A DNA stretch of 64,000 nucleotides from Chaetoceros tenuissimus. Lineage: Eukaryota; Bacillariophyta; Thalassiosirophyceae; Chaetocerotales; Chaetocerotaceae. A program made the translations under genes and the position numbers. The notes below the pieces were generated by a model. The model worked only from the letters and a program-made list of their open reading frames with translations, did no database searches and was not told the DNA's origin. The stretch is from positions 372,001 through 436,000 of the forward strand of contig BLLK01000025.1 of the NCBI GenBank assembly GCA_021927905.1, written 5' to 3'. Position 1 is the first letter of the stretch, and each line of letters opens with the position of its first letter. This document shows, in pieces, positions 22,471 to 33,078 of the stretch.

Positions 22471-23161
22471 ATTGATAAAGTACACGTTTACCTAAAATGA
22501 TGGTACGTAGCTCGTTTAAGCATGTCACTTCCTCAAAATAACGACTGGCAATCACATCTGATGGTTGTCAAACCTGCCGCTCTAACCTAAGCAGATGTTA
22601 TCAATGGAAGCAGGCTTTCATCAAAATCTAGACTGCGCATACTAAAAGTTTCTCGAGGTGTATGTCTACATGTCATAAAACTGAAAAGCAACAGTCGAAA
22701 ATCCTCTTTTCAAAGAACCAATGACAAAGTCTTCACATCATTCAACACGTTCAAATAAAATGGAGGAAAAGGCTAGCATTGAGCACTTTTAACATCATTG
22801 AAGAAAGCACTTCATAGATCTAATGTAAAAATATGTTTAAGAATATACATTTGAATATCTAGAATTGAACAAACTGAAGTAGGTAGTAGCTGTGCCCTAA
22901 ACTTTTGTTTACAATGACACAATGACTTTGTCCTTACCGATGTCATTCTGGTTATGACTGTCAAAATAGCCTTCATTGACATGGAACGGAGGAAAGATGA
23001 GAGAGCATGAAAAAGCACAAAGCACAAAAGGCATCTCTATTGCTAATCAACCTATGAGTGCTTGAGTGCTTGAAACAACTGTTTACATACACACATCTCT
23101 CTCTCTCTTACAACATATAGAGCCTATATTTCTTCATCATAGCTACGGGGCATTGGCTAAA
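22471..23161. other. Intergenic region, no feature seen
   Basis: It holds the 3' flank of the membrane protein gene and the presumed promoter of the DONSON-like gene, including a CTCTCTCT run at 23098-23106. Confidence 0.5.
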
Positions 23162-26100
23162 ATGGAGGAGGAAAAGAAAAATCAGGAACTGCTCAAGTCT
23201 CCTCAGCCACCTCGACTTGGTCTCTCATTGAAGGAAAGAAGGAAGAGACTTCAATCTCGTCGAAGGGCAAGTTTAAATAATGCAAAGGAGACTTCAAGTG
23301 ATAAGACGAATTCTAAAGAACAAGTACGTACAGGTCAAATGCAATTTTCTTCTTCAGTACCACAGGATACAATCAGTACGACGAGTAATAAAAATGAGAA
23401 ACAACAGATTAGCTTCCACAGTGATGCAATGCAATCAAGTTCCATAGAATCATCAAGGCCAACGTATAGAGATGTTCCGAGTCATCCTCTCATGGGTCAG
23501 TCTATAATTGAATCCAGTATCTTACCACCAGCTGCAACAGCAAATCATTCACAAGACAACACATCCTCATCGAGATTTTCAAAAGAAGAAGAATCTATGA
23601 AATCATCTTCGTCGGCATCTAGATTCTCAAATTCCATGCAAGACATGAATCAAGTGCTTCATCCTGTTTCATCATTATCAGCTCAGGAATTGAAATCACC
23701 TACTGGAAATTATCTTCAGGAATCAATGAAAAAAGTCAAAACTCCATCTTTATTTAGTAAAGTTATGCAACGTACACCGAAAAAGATTAATCCACCAGAA
23801 GTTCAAATGGATTCATCATCGATAGAGTTGCAAAATGGATTTCTATCACTTGTCAATGTCGAAAAGGCAATAAAAAATTCACAGTCATTGACCAATGATG
23901 CAAAGAATGAAGCTGTTGATTCCACTACAAAGGAAGAGAATGGAAGCATGGATTTGTGTCTCTTTCAAAACAATGGTAAGAAAGGGGCTCTATCATTAAA
24001 GCCGTCATTGGCACCTAGAAGAAACAACATGTTTAAACAATGGAGTAAATCTTCGAAGCAAAAACAATCGCTTCCGGTAAATAATACTGCTGCTCCAAGT
24101 AATTCATCGCCAAGTAGAAATAAATCATTTGCAAGTAGTTTGATGTACAATGACAACAATGTTACATCGCAAATGTATTCGTCGCCAAGTAGAAAAAGAC
24201 CTAGGCCAAATAGCAGTCCACCACGAAGTGGATCAACAACTCAAATCTTTTCATCACCGGAGAAATCAGCACTTAAATCATCTCCAGCTAAAAATGGATA
24301 TGGAACTCCTAGTCGTCTCAATTTTTCAAAACATTCTGGACATGTTGCATGGGATCCTTCCACTACACCCAGTAGAAAAAAGGGAAATTTATTTTCAAAT
24401 TCATCTCCAGATCGTAATGGAAATCCAATGGCTACTCCTCAACGGAAACGAAATTCGGATAAACTTCATTCTGTGCATTTTGATCCTAAAACACCTGATA
24501 CGAATAGGAAAACACCCATGACTCCTTCTCGATATTATGCCAGTCCAGGCGGTTTCGCTCTTCAAAGGTTTTTAGAAGGGTGTATGAGTCCTCATCAAAA
24601 GCATTTGAATCATAAAATGAGCGATGAAAATGAAGATTTGAGAGTGGAACCCGCACATGGATACGATGATCGAGAGGATTCACGTGGGAGTGTTGGAAGT
24701 TTAGGGGAGTTTGCTGATGGCTGGAATGAATGCTGGTTGCACCCGCCACTTTGTAGTGATGGTAAAAATCGAGATGTAGGTTTGCTGGACTGGTCCATCA
24801 AGAGTCAAATAAAATTCGAATGCTATCCAAAGAATTGTATTCTTGGAACTGCATTTCATAATCCCGGCGATTGGGATTCCATTTTAAAAGATGATTTGAT
24901 TGAAAAAAGAGCAATGGATATGTTTCTAATGAAAAGTACATCTGATGTGTCTGACATGAATAAAGAAGATATCGCTTTAGCACAGTGGAAAGCATCCTTG
25001 ATGTATTGGCAACATCCTGCAACCCATCCTCTTCCACCACAACCAACGTCGAAAAGGAATATGGATGTTTATGGAATGGATCCAATACCTCCGTCACTGA
25101 AGAGATCTTCGTCCATTACGATGAGAAGTAATAATTCTGGAGAATCTTCCCGTATGAATAGATCCAACTCAAATCTATCATTCCTACCAACTGCCTCCTA
25201 TTCCAACCTTACTACTCCTTTTGAGTCATCATTTCCAGACGTATCGAAAGTAGAGAAGGCAGAAAATCTTGTAGATTCTGTGCGTGGGAAGAATGCCCCT
25301 TTGAAGAATGGGTACACACGACTTTCACAAGGGTCCTTAGGAGGTCTTGGATCCGAAGTTTTTGGTGAAAAGTATTCCTCCTCTTTATCGGACCTAATGC
25401 AAGAAAGAAAATTTGAATGGCAAGAATGCTTCCGAAATCTCTTCTTGCAGTGGATAAAGGAAGTCAAAATGATGCAACATCCGTGTGATCCTTGTTCTGC
25501 GTCTCGAGTATCCTTCTACTCTGTTGAAAAGAAATCTACAGTACTTTTCAGACCATTCGTCGACGGAAAAACTTTCAAACCAATGATACTTCTGTCTTCT
25601 TCTACATTACGTTTTCGAGATACACTGCGGGCTGTCGGTGTCGAGTTTAAGGTCAAATCTGAGGCTTTGTCACCTGAATCATTTCAAGAGTTCAATGAAA
25701 ATTTATTGAATGAGTGGGTTTTATCTGACATCGAACAAGGTGAAGAAACATCAAAAGTCCATGAGGAATTAGAAGCACTGAGGCGAGTAACAGCCAATGG
25801 TGGCTCACTCGGAGCTGAAGTGTCCATATCCATGCGTAAGAGACCACGAAAATCAAAATCTTTGAGCTTGTTCCCTCCACTGATCATTGAAGGATTTGAG
25901 AATTGTATGGCTTTTTATGAAGTTTATCTCAACTCGTATGGTATGAGTGGCGAACAAAATAATTCAAGCCAAGAATGTGACGTACCTTTACTTTTGAGCA
26001 GAGGAGCAATTGGTCAAAATGCAAGGATGACATTAAGGACACTGAAAGTTAGCAAAAATAATTTGAATAGTACTGTCGATGGTAACAACGAGGGAGATGA

Positions 26101-26536
26101 AGAAGGACAGGTATCAACAATGAATATACACGGGCCGATTCTACCAGATTCCTTTCGTGATTTAGTTTACGCATCAACAAGTTATTCCACACTGCACCAA
26201 AATCTATCCAAGCCTTTATCTGTGGATGCAAATGAAAATACAGAAAGTGAAGACAATTCTTTGGGATCACACTATATCATGATCCAGCTCACGGACCATG
26301 CTATTGACAAATTTCGAGAAAAAAGTACAACTAGGCAACACATGGAAGTAGGGACAAGAGGATCACTATTTTTCAATGGGACCAGTTCACTATCCATTGA
26401 AGCGGGAGAGAACAATGAATCACCTAATGAAATAGTTCAAAATGAAGTCACGACGATTGCTGTTTGGGGAATCAATCGTCCTACAAAACTTGCGTATAGA
26501 AGTAGTTTGGTCGAAGAAGTAGCACCTGATTCGTAA
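23162..26536 (+). CDS. DONSON-like replication protein
   Basis: A 1,124-aa single-exon protein. The C-terminal half matches the pattern of DONSON: LLDWSIKSQIKF, then a segment with SLMYWQHPA, then a block with WQECFRNLF, STVLFRPF and STLRFRDTLRAVGVEF. In animals DONSON helps assemble and protect the CMG replicative helicase, so nuclear action in DNA replication is inferred. The N-terminal 450 residues are disordered and full of SP/TP sites followed by basic residues (for example TPSRKK, SPSRKRPRP, TPQRKR), good candidates for cyclin-dependent kinase control. The start is the ATG at 23162 (AAAATGGAG); the frame continues upstream only to a GTG. The protein is about twice the length of the human one because of the N-terminal extension. 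Confidence 0.72.
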   Translation: MEEEKKNQELLKSPQPPRLGLSLKERRKRLQSRRRASLNNAKETSSDKTNSKEQVRTGQMQFSSSVPQDTISTTSNKNEKQQISFHSDAMQSSSIESSRPTYRDVPSHPLMGQSIIESSILPPAATANHSQDNTSSSRFSKEEESMKSSSSASRFSNSMQDMNQVLHPVSSLSAQELKSPTGNYLQESMKKVKTPSLFSKVMQRTPKKINPPEVQMDSSSIELQNGFLSLVNVEKAIKNSQSLTNDAKNEAVDSTTKEENGSMDLCLFQNNGKKGALSLKPSLAPRRNNMFKQWSKSSKQKQSLPVNNTAAPSNSSPSRNKSFASSLMYNDNNVTSQMYSSPSRKRPRPNSSPPRSGSTTQIFSSPEKSALKSSPAKNGYGTPSRLNFSKHSGHVAWDPSTTPSRKKGNLFSNSSPDRNGNPMATPQRKRNSDKLHSVHFDPKTPDTNRKTPMTPSRYYASPGGFALQRFLEGCMSPHQKHLNHKMSDENEDLRVEPAHGYDDREDSRGSVGSLGEFADGWNECWLHPPLCSDGKNRDVGLLDWSIKSQIKFECYPKNCILGTAFHNPGDWDSILKDDLIEKRAMDMFLMKSTSDVSDMNKEDIALAQWKASLMYWQHPATHPLPPQPTSKRNMDVYGMDPIPPSLKRSSSITMRSNNSGESSRMNRSNSNLSFLPTASYSNLTTPFESSFPDVSKVEKAENLVDSVRGKNAPLKNGYTRLSQGSLGGLGSEVFGEKYSSSLSDLMQERKFEWQECFRNLFLQWIKEVKMMQHPCDPCSASRVSFYSVEKKSTVLFRPFVDGKTFKPMILLSSSTLRFRDTLRAVGVEFKVKSEALSPESFQEFNENLLNEWVLSDIEQGEETSKVHEELEALRRVTANGGSLGAEVSISMRKRPRKSKSLSLFPPLIIEGFENCMAFYEVYLNSYGMSGEQNNSSQECDVPLLLSRGAIGQNARMTLRTLKVSKNNLNSTVDGNNEGDEEGQVSTMNIHGPILPDSFRDLVYASTSYSTLHQNLSKPLSVDANENTESEDNSLGSHYIMIQLTDHAIDKFREKSTTRQHMEVGTRGSLFFNGTSSLSIEAGENNESPNEIVQNEVTTIAVWGINRPTKLAYRSSLVEEVAPDS

Positions 26537-26909
26537 ATGAGTTTGTACAGAAAAATGTAAAAATATTACATTATTAGTAACTAAATCGAATCACTTTCAC
26601 AGCCATCGTTCTTTTATAGGGAGATAGTGTTTTAGGAATATTTTATGATTTAAAACACTTTTAAATCGGAGCCATTAAAATTTATGGAGCGATCGCACCA
26701 AAAAAATGCTTTTTCTGGCTATAACATCCTTAGTCGTATGTGTCAAATGGGACTGGAGAAAATGAGAAGCGTTGAAAAAACCTTCCAACGAAGACAAACA
26801 CACAGACGTCGTAATAAAACTCTGAAAACTTTGATCACAAGAGATTACAATAGGTACAACATCTCCACTAGTATTTGTTCAAACTTAGATAGGTACAAAT
26901 GCATATGAT
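26537..26909. other. Intergenic region, no feature seen
   Basis: A short open frame (26684-26908) ends two bases before the next start. It is Arg/Lys-rich and resembles no family, so I treat it as leader sequence. Confidence 0.45.
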
Positions 26910-28931
26910 ATGAGTTCCCTTCATAGATTATCTTTCCATTCTGGAAAGACTTCAAGGCAGTCTTTTCACGGAGTAATGTGTGTTATGATCCTTGCTTCTA
27001 CTACAATCTTCAATGTTTACCATCTAAGACTAGGATCCTTCTCAATTTGGAACGGCACAAATTATGAAACATCGCAAAAGGTAGACTCTCATGGTCTGCG
27101 TATACCTGTTACTCACAAAGAAGAAGCATTGAAAGTTAAAATCTGCAATAAAATCGACTCCTTACTAGACATATCGCAATGGCCTGATGTTGTTTTCTAC
27201 AAAGACAAGCAAAAACCGAGTCAAGATGAACCTAACAATGAAGAAGATAAAGAAGACGACGAGCAAGCTAGGGCGACAGTCGCAGAATTTAATAGAATAA
27301 GGAATTCAGTCTTGACAACAGAGTTAATAGAGCACGGCATTAATGAGGGCCATACTTACTATGCACATTCTTTTGCACAACGATTTTTAGAGAGAAGAGA
27401 AGATGCACGACCGTTGTCTATAGCAGTGACTGGAAATTCTTTTACAATTGGATCTAATTGTGGCGAAAATCAGAAGCAACCCTCTACTGGGTCTGACGGA
27501 TGTGCATGGCCGTCGAGGCTTAGGAATAGATGGAACGAACTTGTTACAACATATTTTCGAAATATGACCAATACTGATATTGAATGGCTTATGCTTCAAG
27601 AGAATGCGCAAACATCCAATAATGTCATTCATCGTCTTCCTACTTTAGTTGATGATTTTCGTAACAAAAATAGAACCTTGGATATTATCATTTTGAATAA
27701 TGGAATTTCAGACTCTCGCTCTTCAGACCCATGGCTTGAAGCTGTCCTTCGATATTTACTTGAACATTTTCCGGAAATGTTGGTCATTTCTATCATTGAT
27801 GGTATTCCTGGATTTGTTAGGTGTAGAGACTGTTGGCAACGATATAGACCTCGACACGGTGTTCAAGGAGATACACTTCAGCGATTTCTTACAACTCAGG
27901 AATATTACAATGTGACAGGAATTGATTTCGCAGCAATGAGTAGGTTGTTGAGCGATTCAGACGAGGAAAAGTATAAGATACTACGTGATAGATACCCAAA
28001 TTCAAACCTACTTTGGCCACAAGAAGAACAATACATGATGTATGCCAATGGAACATTGATGAATTATGAAGAAGCGAGGCCTAGGCCTAATGGTCAACCG
28101 ATCTTTTGGGCAAATTACACGCCAAGGGTCGAAAAAACAAAGCCAGCATATTACCCAGCAAATCATCCACCGTGGACCACGCACCAATATGTCGCTGACT
28201 CGACATTATATACTTTGATAAGTATATTGAAGACTGGTATTGGTTGCGATGAACATGTGCGCATAGAAAGAATTGGAATAGTAAAAAAGCCATCGTTCCA
28301 AGAAACACCTATTGCAGATAAGGAGGAACTAGATAGGTTCTTCATTTGTCAAAATCCAAAAGATACTCTTGATGCTAGAGTACTTACTTCGGTTGTCAAT
28401 GCAACTGATGATGATAACGTGAGTTTACACGAAGCTCCAGTTGTTGTCATGTGCGGTGATTGGAAATGGGTGACAGATGAACGAAACCGGTCTGGATGGC
28501 AAAGTGAAAGACCAGGAAGTCTCATTCGATTTCGATTAAAATCTAGTGATATCCCTACAATTTCTCTTACTCACATGAAGAGTCATGCTTCATTTGGTAA
28601 ATTTCAAGTAGCTTTTCAACCGATATCTGGGACAAATAGAACACTTCAAGAAATGATGACATGCAAAGATATTAAAAAGTTTGATAACCAAGAACTGTTA
28701 CCATCCGCAAAATTAGAAGGAATCAGAGAAGAATTCTCATTATGGGAAACAGTTATCTTCTCGGGAAAACTTGACTCAAATACTGACGAAGCAAATAGAG
28801 TTATGAAGAAGTTCATAGAGAAGATTGAAGAAATGAAAGATATTCAATATATTGATGTGTACATTATTAATGCCAGATACTACAATGCAGACAGAACAAG
28901 AGTAAAGATACAAAGAATTTCATCCTGTTAG
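26910..28931 (+). CDS. SGNH-hydrolase-like type II membrane protein
   Basis: A single-exon protein of 673 aa. One membrane span near residues 19-38 (HGVMCVMILASTTIFNVYHL) follows a short basic tail. The lumenal part contains three spaced blocks like those of SGNH hydrolases: VTGNSFTIGSNCG near residue 171 in place of the GDS block, IILNNGISDS near 258 in place of the GxND block, and a later ANHPPWTTHQYVAD near 422 that could give the catalytic His. Such enzymes remove or transfer acyl groups on sugars and lipids. The blocks are divergent, so the assignment is tentative. The gene ends 68 bases from the stop of the convergent minus-strand gene. Confidence 0.55.
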   Translation: MSSLHRLSFHSGKTSRQSFHGVMCVMILASTTIFNVYHLRLGSFSIWNGTNYETSQKVDSHGLRIPVTHKEEALKVKICNKIDSLLDISQWPDVVFYKDKQKPSQDEPNNEEDKEDDEQARATVAEFNRIRNSVLTTELIEHGINEGHTYYAHSFAQRFLERREDARPLSIAVTGNSFTIGSNCGENQKQPSTGSDGCAWPSRLRNRWNELVTTYFRNMTNTDIEWLMLQENAQTSNNVIHRLPTLVDDFRNKNRTLDIIILNNGISDSRSSDPWLEAVLRYLLEHFPEMLVISIIDGIPGFVRCRDCWQRYRPRHGVQGDTLQRFLTTQEYYNVTGIDFAAMSRLLSDSDEEKYKILRDRYPNSNLLWPQEEQYMMYANGTLMNYEEARPRPNGQPIFWANYTPRVEKTKPAYYPANHPPWTTHQYVADSTLYTLISILKTGIGCDEHVRIERIGIVKKPSFQETPIADKEELDRFFICQNPKDTLDARVLTSVVNATDDDNVSLHEAPVVVMCGDWKWVTDERNRSGWQSERPGSLIRFRLKSSDIPTISLTHMKSHASFGKFQVAFQPISGTNRTLQEMMTCKDIKKFDNQELLPSAKLEGIREEFSLWETVIFSGKLDSNTDEANRVMKKFIEKIEEMKDIQYIDVYIINARYYNADRTRVKIQRISSC

Positions 28932-28999
28932 TTGGATCTAAATTAATTCCTTATTGATTTGTAAGAGCAAGGACTTTGTCGAGACATAGAACCTGAGTA

Positions 29000-29422
29000 T
29001 TAAATACCAAAGTCGTATCCATCTACTTGTGAACTGCTCGACTTTTTCGAACCAATTACATTTTGTTTTTCCTTGACAACTTTTGGCTTGGAAATAGTAG
29101 ATTTCGGGGAACTTTGAACCTTTTCTTTCTTTGCCCTCGCCACCTTTACATTCTTTGGTTTTGACGTTGTAGAAGTAGATTGTGATAGCGCCCCGGGTGC
29201 ATGAGGGTCTGCAAATGGTGAAGTGATAATCAATCCAAGTGCAACTGCCCCAGCACCAAGGATGGCTCCCGCTTTTGCTACTCCAGCTGCATCTACATCA
29301 GTATTGGCAGCCAATAAAGAGGAATTGCGTGATCTAGCCGAAAATCCTTGATTTTGAACACAAGTAAATGCATCAGATGAAGATGCAAGTGCAGTAAAGA
29401 GGAGAGTAGATGTGAGCTTCAT
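29000..29422 (-). CDS. Small plastid-directed protein of unknown function
   Basis: A protein of 140 aa. The N-terminus is a signal peptide (MKLTSTLLFTALASSSDAFT) with Phe after the predicted cleavage site, as in diatom plastid precursors, though the usual Ala-Pro is missing. A hydrophobic segment near residues 48-70 (AGAILGAGAVALGLIITSPF) could span a membrane. The remainder is basic, rich in Lys, Ser and Thr. The start at 29422 places the signal peptide at the N-terminus; the frame is open for another 37 codons upstream but those residues do not look like a targeting sequence. No family is recognised. Confidence 0.6.
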   Translation of the reverse strand: MKLTSTLLFTALASSSDAFTCVQNQGFSARSRNSSLLAANTDVDAAGVAKAGAILGAGAVALGLIITSPFADPHAPGALSQSTSTTSKPKNVKVARAKKEKVQSSPKSTISKPKVVKEKQNVIGSKKSSSSQVDGYDFGI

Positions 29423-29911
29423 TTGAAATATTCTTAGATGAAAAATTGTAGCTGGTTGCTTGCTACTTGATATATTGTGGAAGAAATGAAAAGAGCTCGA
29501 CTTCGAATCAACGTGTTTTGTAGAAGGTGTCAACCTATTGGGTTTTTCTATTGAAGTTTCGGTACCGTATCTTTGAATTGTGTCTTTTTCTAATATTGTA
29601 TGAGCTAATCAGTTATAATTGATCTGTCTCTTCATTTTAGTCTTGTATGTTGTCATTGTTTTATTTGAACTCCTACTATTTACACCTACTTATCCATACG
29701 TTACACACGTTTTTCCCGAAAGAAGGAAAACAAAAAAAAGAATATTGTTTCCACGCTCACGATGCCAACCAAGATACAATCTGTATTTGGACTCTTTCTG
29801 GACAAGTCGAAATATTTGCCGGTCATATTATTTCATTTATTCTTCCCTTGCATTTTAATCTCATATAAATTATTTGCGAGAATAATACGATATTTGGTGT
29901 AAAATGGAAAC
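29423..29911. other. Divergent intergenic region, no feature seen
   Basis: It separates the starts of the small plastid protein and the next plus-strand gene. Open frames here are short and hydrophobic by AT bias. Confidence 0.45.
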
Positions 29912-30562
29912 ATGAGGTCAAAGAAAAGATCAAAAGCAAAAAATCAAGTTGAAACATCCCGTTTCGATTCCAATGCCTCACCACCAACAAAAAGATACAG
30001 AGAGCAACGAGACGACTGCTCTTCTCTTTCTATGGCTCAAACCGAAATATCTTTTACATCAAGAAGGAGCGATAGAAATAGATTTAGTCCAACTGTTCAA
30101 AGCTATATCCCCATGCAAAAAATGTTGAATTGCTACAAGTTGAAGATTGACAAACCAAATCGCACAGGTTCGAACATGAAGCTTCTCAACGATCTACCCG
30201 AAGTATTGTCAAACTTATCTTTGGACTCTATCAATGATATATGGACCCAACAAGCCATTGATACGGCAAGAATATTTAGAGATGTCAAGGTAGACAAGCA
30301 AGGAGCAATCATTGGAAATAACAGTAGGTCTAGATCTAAACGAAGTAAAAGGCATAAGCTTAAAGCGAAGACAAAAATCAGCACACAGGTTTCAAAGATT
30401 GAAAGTGCAGTTCATATTGCTGACGAGCAATATCACAAAAACAGCAAAGGGCATATCAAAAAAGGGAAAATGAAAATAGAAATGTTATGCCCAATTAGAG
30501 AATATTACGACATGAAAGTTATGTTGCGTGATGGTGGAAGAAAGCTATGTACCAAGAAGTAA
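29912..30562 (+). CDS. Basic hypothetical protein
   Basis: An intronless frame of 216 aa starting MRSKKRSKAKNQ. It is rich in Lys, Arg and Ser, with basic clusters (SRSRSKRSKRHKLKAK) that would serve as nuclear localisation signals. No domain is recognised. A nearer ATG at 29903 is followed at once by a stop. The frame is much longer than expected by chance at this base composition, so I regard it as probably real. Its stop lies 137 bases from the stop of the convergent flavoprotein gene. Confidence 0.5.
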   Translation: MRSKKRSKAKNQVETSRFDSNASPPTKRYREQRDDCSSLSMAQTEISFTSRRSDRNRFSPTVQSYIPMQKMLNCYKLKIDKPNRTGSNMKLLNDLPEVLSNLSLDSINDIWTQQAIDTARIFRDVKVDKQGAIIGNNSRSRSKRSKRHKLKAKTKISTQVSKIESAVHIADEQYHKNSKGHIKKGKMKIEMLCPIREYYDMKVMLRDGGRKLCTKK

Positions 30563-30701
30563 AAAAGCCGTAACCTGAATTACGCTTTTCGCTTCATAAA
30601 ACTCTTTTGTCATTTCGCAAGGGGAAAATATGGTTACCACACATTAAGGGAAATATGTAAACTAGTGCCTTTCTTTAAATTCTCAGTACCTTACTAGCTA
30701 G

Positions 30702-32681
30702 CTAGATGCTCTTGTCTCCAGATAGAAGTTGCTTTGCAAGAATCCATGGCGACGGAGGAAGAGTAGTTGGCGGCAGCGTCTTTCTAAGTAATCTTGCCGC
30801 ATCACGTAAAAGAGAGAGTTGTAAAGTATCTTCAGCCACTTCAATCACATCACATTCACTTTTTGCGAGCTTTAAATCTCGCGACAATGCTGCTGCAGCT
30901 TGACGAGCAGTTACTACACTTTTCTCAGTACTCCAACTTGAATGTCCTGTTCTATCAATCCAATCTCCGCAAATGTAAATGTTGTCACCTAGATCAACAC
31001 CAGAGCTATAGAGGGCTTGATTTGGTGCAAAATGAGAAACGGCATTACGAGCACGAACGATGGCCTTATCTACAACCAAGTCGCCATCTATGGTACTAGT
31101 CTCTAACGCTGAAGCAGCTGCTTGTAGAGCAATAGATACTATTTCATCGTCCGAAAGGTTTACAATGCTATCAGCTCTGTAAAAGTCTACTTCAAGCACC
31201 GCGAGGTTATCATCTATACTTTCTTCAGTCTTTACTGCAAACTCGTCTTGCATACGCTGCAAGTCATAGACACAAAATCCAGTTTCTTTCAATTCAGGAA
31301 TATTTCCAATATTGGGACCACAAACAGCCACTGGAGAGTCATTCATCTTTTTGGCCAGATCCATTGGAAGTTGAGTTTTTCGACCTTCTGAATCAGTATA
31401 CACCACATCATTTGGTTTGAGAAATAGTCGAACCGCCACACAAGTGATTCCACGCAATCTATCAAAGTCTTTGGTTGCTGGAAGAGATTGCAAAAGAGGC
31501 GAAAACTGTGTGATTTTGGACATGGAATTTGCCCCAACTGCAAATACGATAGCATCACACCCAAGTGTTGTTGGTTCACTGCCATCTAGGGTCACAGCGT
31601 ACTTGTAATCGTCCATAGTCTTTTCAATATTGACAACTCTAGATCCACCCTGAAAAGTGACACCTCTATTTTCAAGCTGCTGTTGCCATGGATCAAAGAT
31701 CAACTCACTAATACTACCACGACACCACCTTACATCAAATGCTCCTCGAATAGACTGCAATGCAAATACATGAAAACAAGACAGAGCAGCAGCGGCAGAA
31801 CAGTCATATGCAGGGCACATTGGAAGTACATGCAACAATGGATCCACAAGTTCCTCTTTTAGAGTTTGAGTGATGCCCGCCTTTCGAAACAAATCTTCCG
31901 CTGGATAAGTATCATATCGTTCCCACGAAGCTCGTTCTTCCGGGTTAAAATCTGCCCATGCACCCAACAATCCTATAGCCGAAACAAGATCAATCCATGC
32001 CAATTGTTTCCGTTCTGAATTCGGCAATGCTGAAAATAAATCTTTGGAATCAAATTCAGCCAAAATTGGTAAATCCAAAGGAGGTGGCACTAACGCTGCA
32101 AGTGTCTTTCTCAAAAGACCAACATCCAATGGATTCATTGCCAATTTTTGCAAATTTTCCTTGATCAAATCTTGATCCGTCACAATATCATCATCATTTC
32201 CAATCACAGGAGCAAGTGCAACCCTTCCATGTTGACTAAACAATACAGAAGGAATATAATCCCCCAAGACAGTATCCACATCTATCCCCTCAATTTTTTC
32301 CATGATATCAAATACATTATTATATTCTCTCCAGAATCCATGTATCCCAGCTTCGACTGGTCTATTCTTTTCAGATCTATATCCACCTGCTAATCCCCCC
32401 TTGGAATCTTTGGATGCATCCAATAGTATAATTTCTAGATTATTTTTAGAAATGGACTCACAGAAACTATATCCTGCCCATCCTCCCCCTACGACGATAA
32501 TTCTTTGTGGTCGTTCTTCTATAGTGTCTTGTATAGTGTCTATAGATGAATGAAGTGATGTAGTCCATGCATTTTGAGTGTATAAAGTAGGTGTAGTAAA
32601 TGCAAATGTAAAATGAAACAGTATTTGAGAAGCCAGTATCTGAAGCACAAGTCGTAGGTGTATATTCGAATTAGTTCGCAT
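30702..32681 (-). CDS. FAD-dependent oxidoreductase, carotenoid-desaturase-like, plastid-targeted
   Basis: A 659-aa amine-oxidase-superfamily flavoprotein. The dinucleotide-binding fold is IIVVGGGWAGYSF near residue 61, followed by GGLAGGYRS and EAGIHGFW, the layout seen in phytoene and zeta-carotene desaturases. The C-terminal FAD-contact motif is NIYICGDWIDR near residue 583. The N-terminus is a signal peptide ending FTFAFTTPT, which fits plastid import. I chose the ATG at 32681; another lies 14 codons upstream. Substrate is not clear: it could act on carotenoids or on a related plastid isoprenoid, and it is not a clear match to PDS or ZDS. The single exon is unbroken. Confidence 0.75.
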   Translation of the reverse strand: MRTNSNIHLRLVLQILASQILFHFTFAFTTPTLYTQNAWTTSLHSSIDTIQDTIEERPQRIIVVGGGWAGYSFCESISKNNLEIILLDASKDSKGGLAGGYRSEKNRPVEAGIHGFWREYNNVFDIMEKIEGIDVDTVLGDYIPSVLFSQHGRVALAPVIGNDDDIVTDQDLIKENLQKLAMNPLDVGLLRKTLAALVPPPLDLPILAEFDSKDLFSALPNSERKQLAWIDLVSAIGLLGAWADFNPEERASWERYDTYPAEDLFRKAGITQTLKEELVDPLLHVLPMCPAYDCSAAAALSCFHVFALQSIRGAFDVRWCRGSISELIFDPWQQQLENRGVTFQGGSRVVNIEKTMDDYKYAVTLDGSEPTTLGCDAIVFAVGANSMSKITQFSPLLQSLPATKDFDRLRGITCVAVRLFLKPNDVVYTDSEGRKTQLPMDLAKKMNDSPVAVCGPNIGNIPELKETGFCVYDLQRMQDEFAVKTEESIDDNLAVLEVDFYRADSIVNLSDDEIVSIALQAAASALETSTIDGDLVVDKAIVRARNAVSHFAPNQALYSSGVDLGDNIYICGDWIDRTGHSSWSTEKSVVTARQAAAALSRDLKLAKSECDVIEVAEDTLQLSLLRDAARLLRKTLPPTTLPPSPWILAKQLLSGDKSI

Positions 32682-33078
32682 GGTAGTTATTATGTACAAA
32701 TAGACGAATACTAATAGTTTCAAATGTGAATATCTTTTCTATTTGTTCTTGTGCTCAAATTCTATGTATCTTTTATTGATAATGTTCAATCGTCAATTGA
32801 TGATGATTGATGATGTGTGATGATCCGCCTACGTGTTCATTGAAAAGGTGACTGTTTGCAAAGACGTTATTCAAGGTTATTGACAAGTCAACGATGTCTA
32901 GAAAGGCTAAAATAGCAAACGTTTCTTTTTGCTTCTTTCCTTTTCGGCAGCAACGCTCAATCAAAATGAACATCTCATGTGTATCTTTTTCATTTTCACA
33001 TATCTGAATATATAATTAGAGATCCATCAAGAACTAAACTACAATTTCATTTTCAAAATACTATAAATTAAATAAAAA
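32682..33078. other. Divergent intergenic region
   Basis: It lies between the starts of the flavoprotein and RPN6 genes. The ATTGATGATGATTGATGATG-type repeat at about 32796-32818 is a simple sequence. Promoters for both genes are expected here. Confidence 0.45.

Noticed and set aside
26684-26908. Plus-strand 74-codon frame before the SGNH-like gene
   Set aside because: Basic, compositionally random and ending right at the next start. It is treated as leader sequence.
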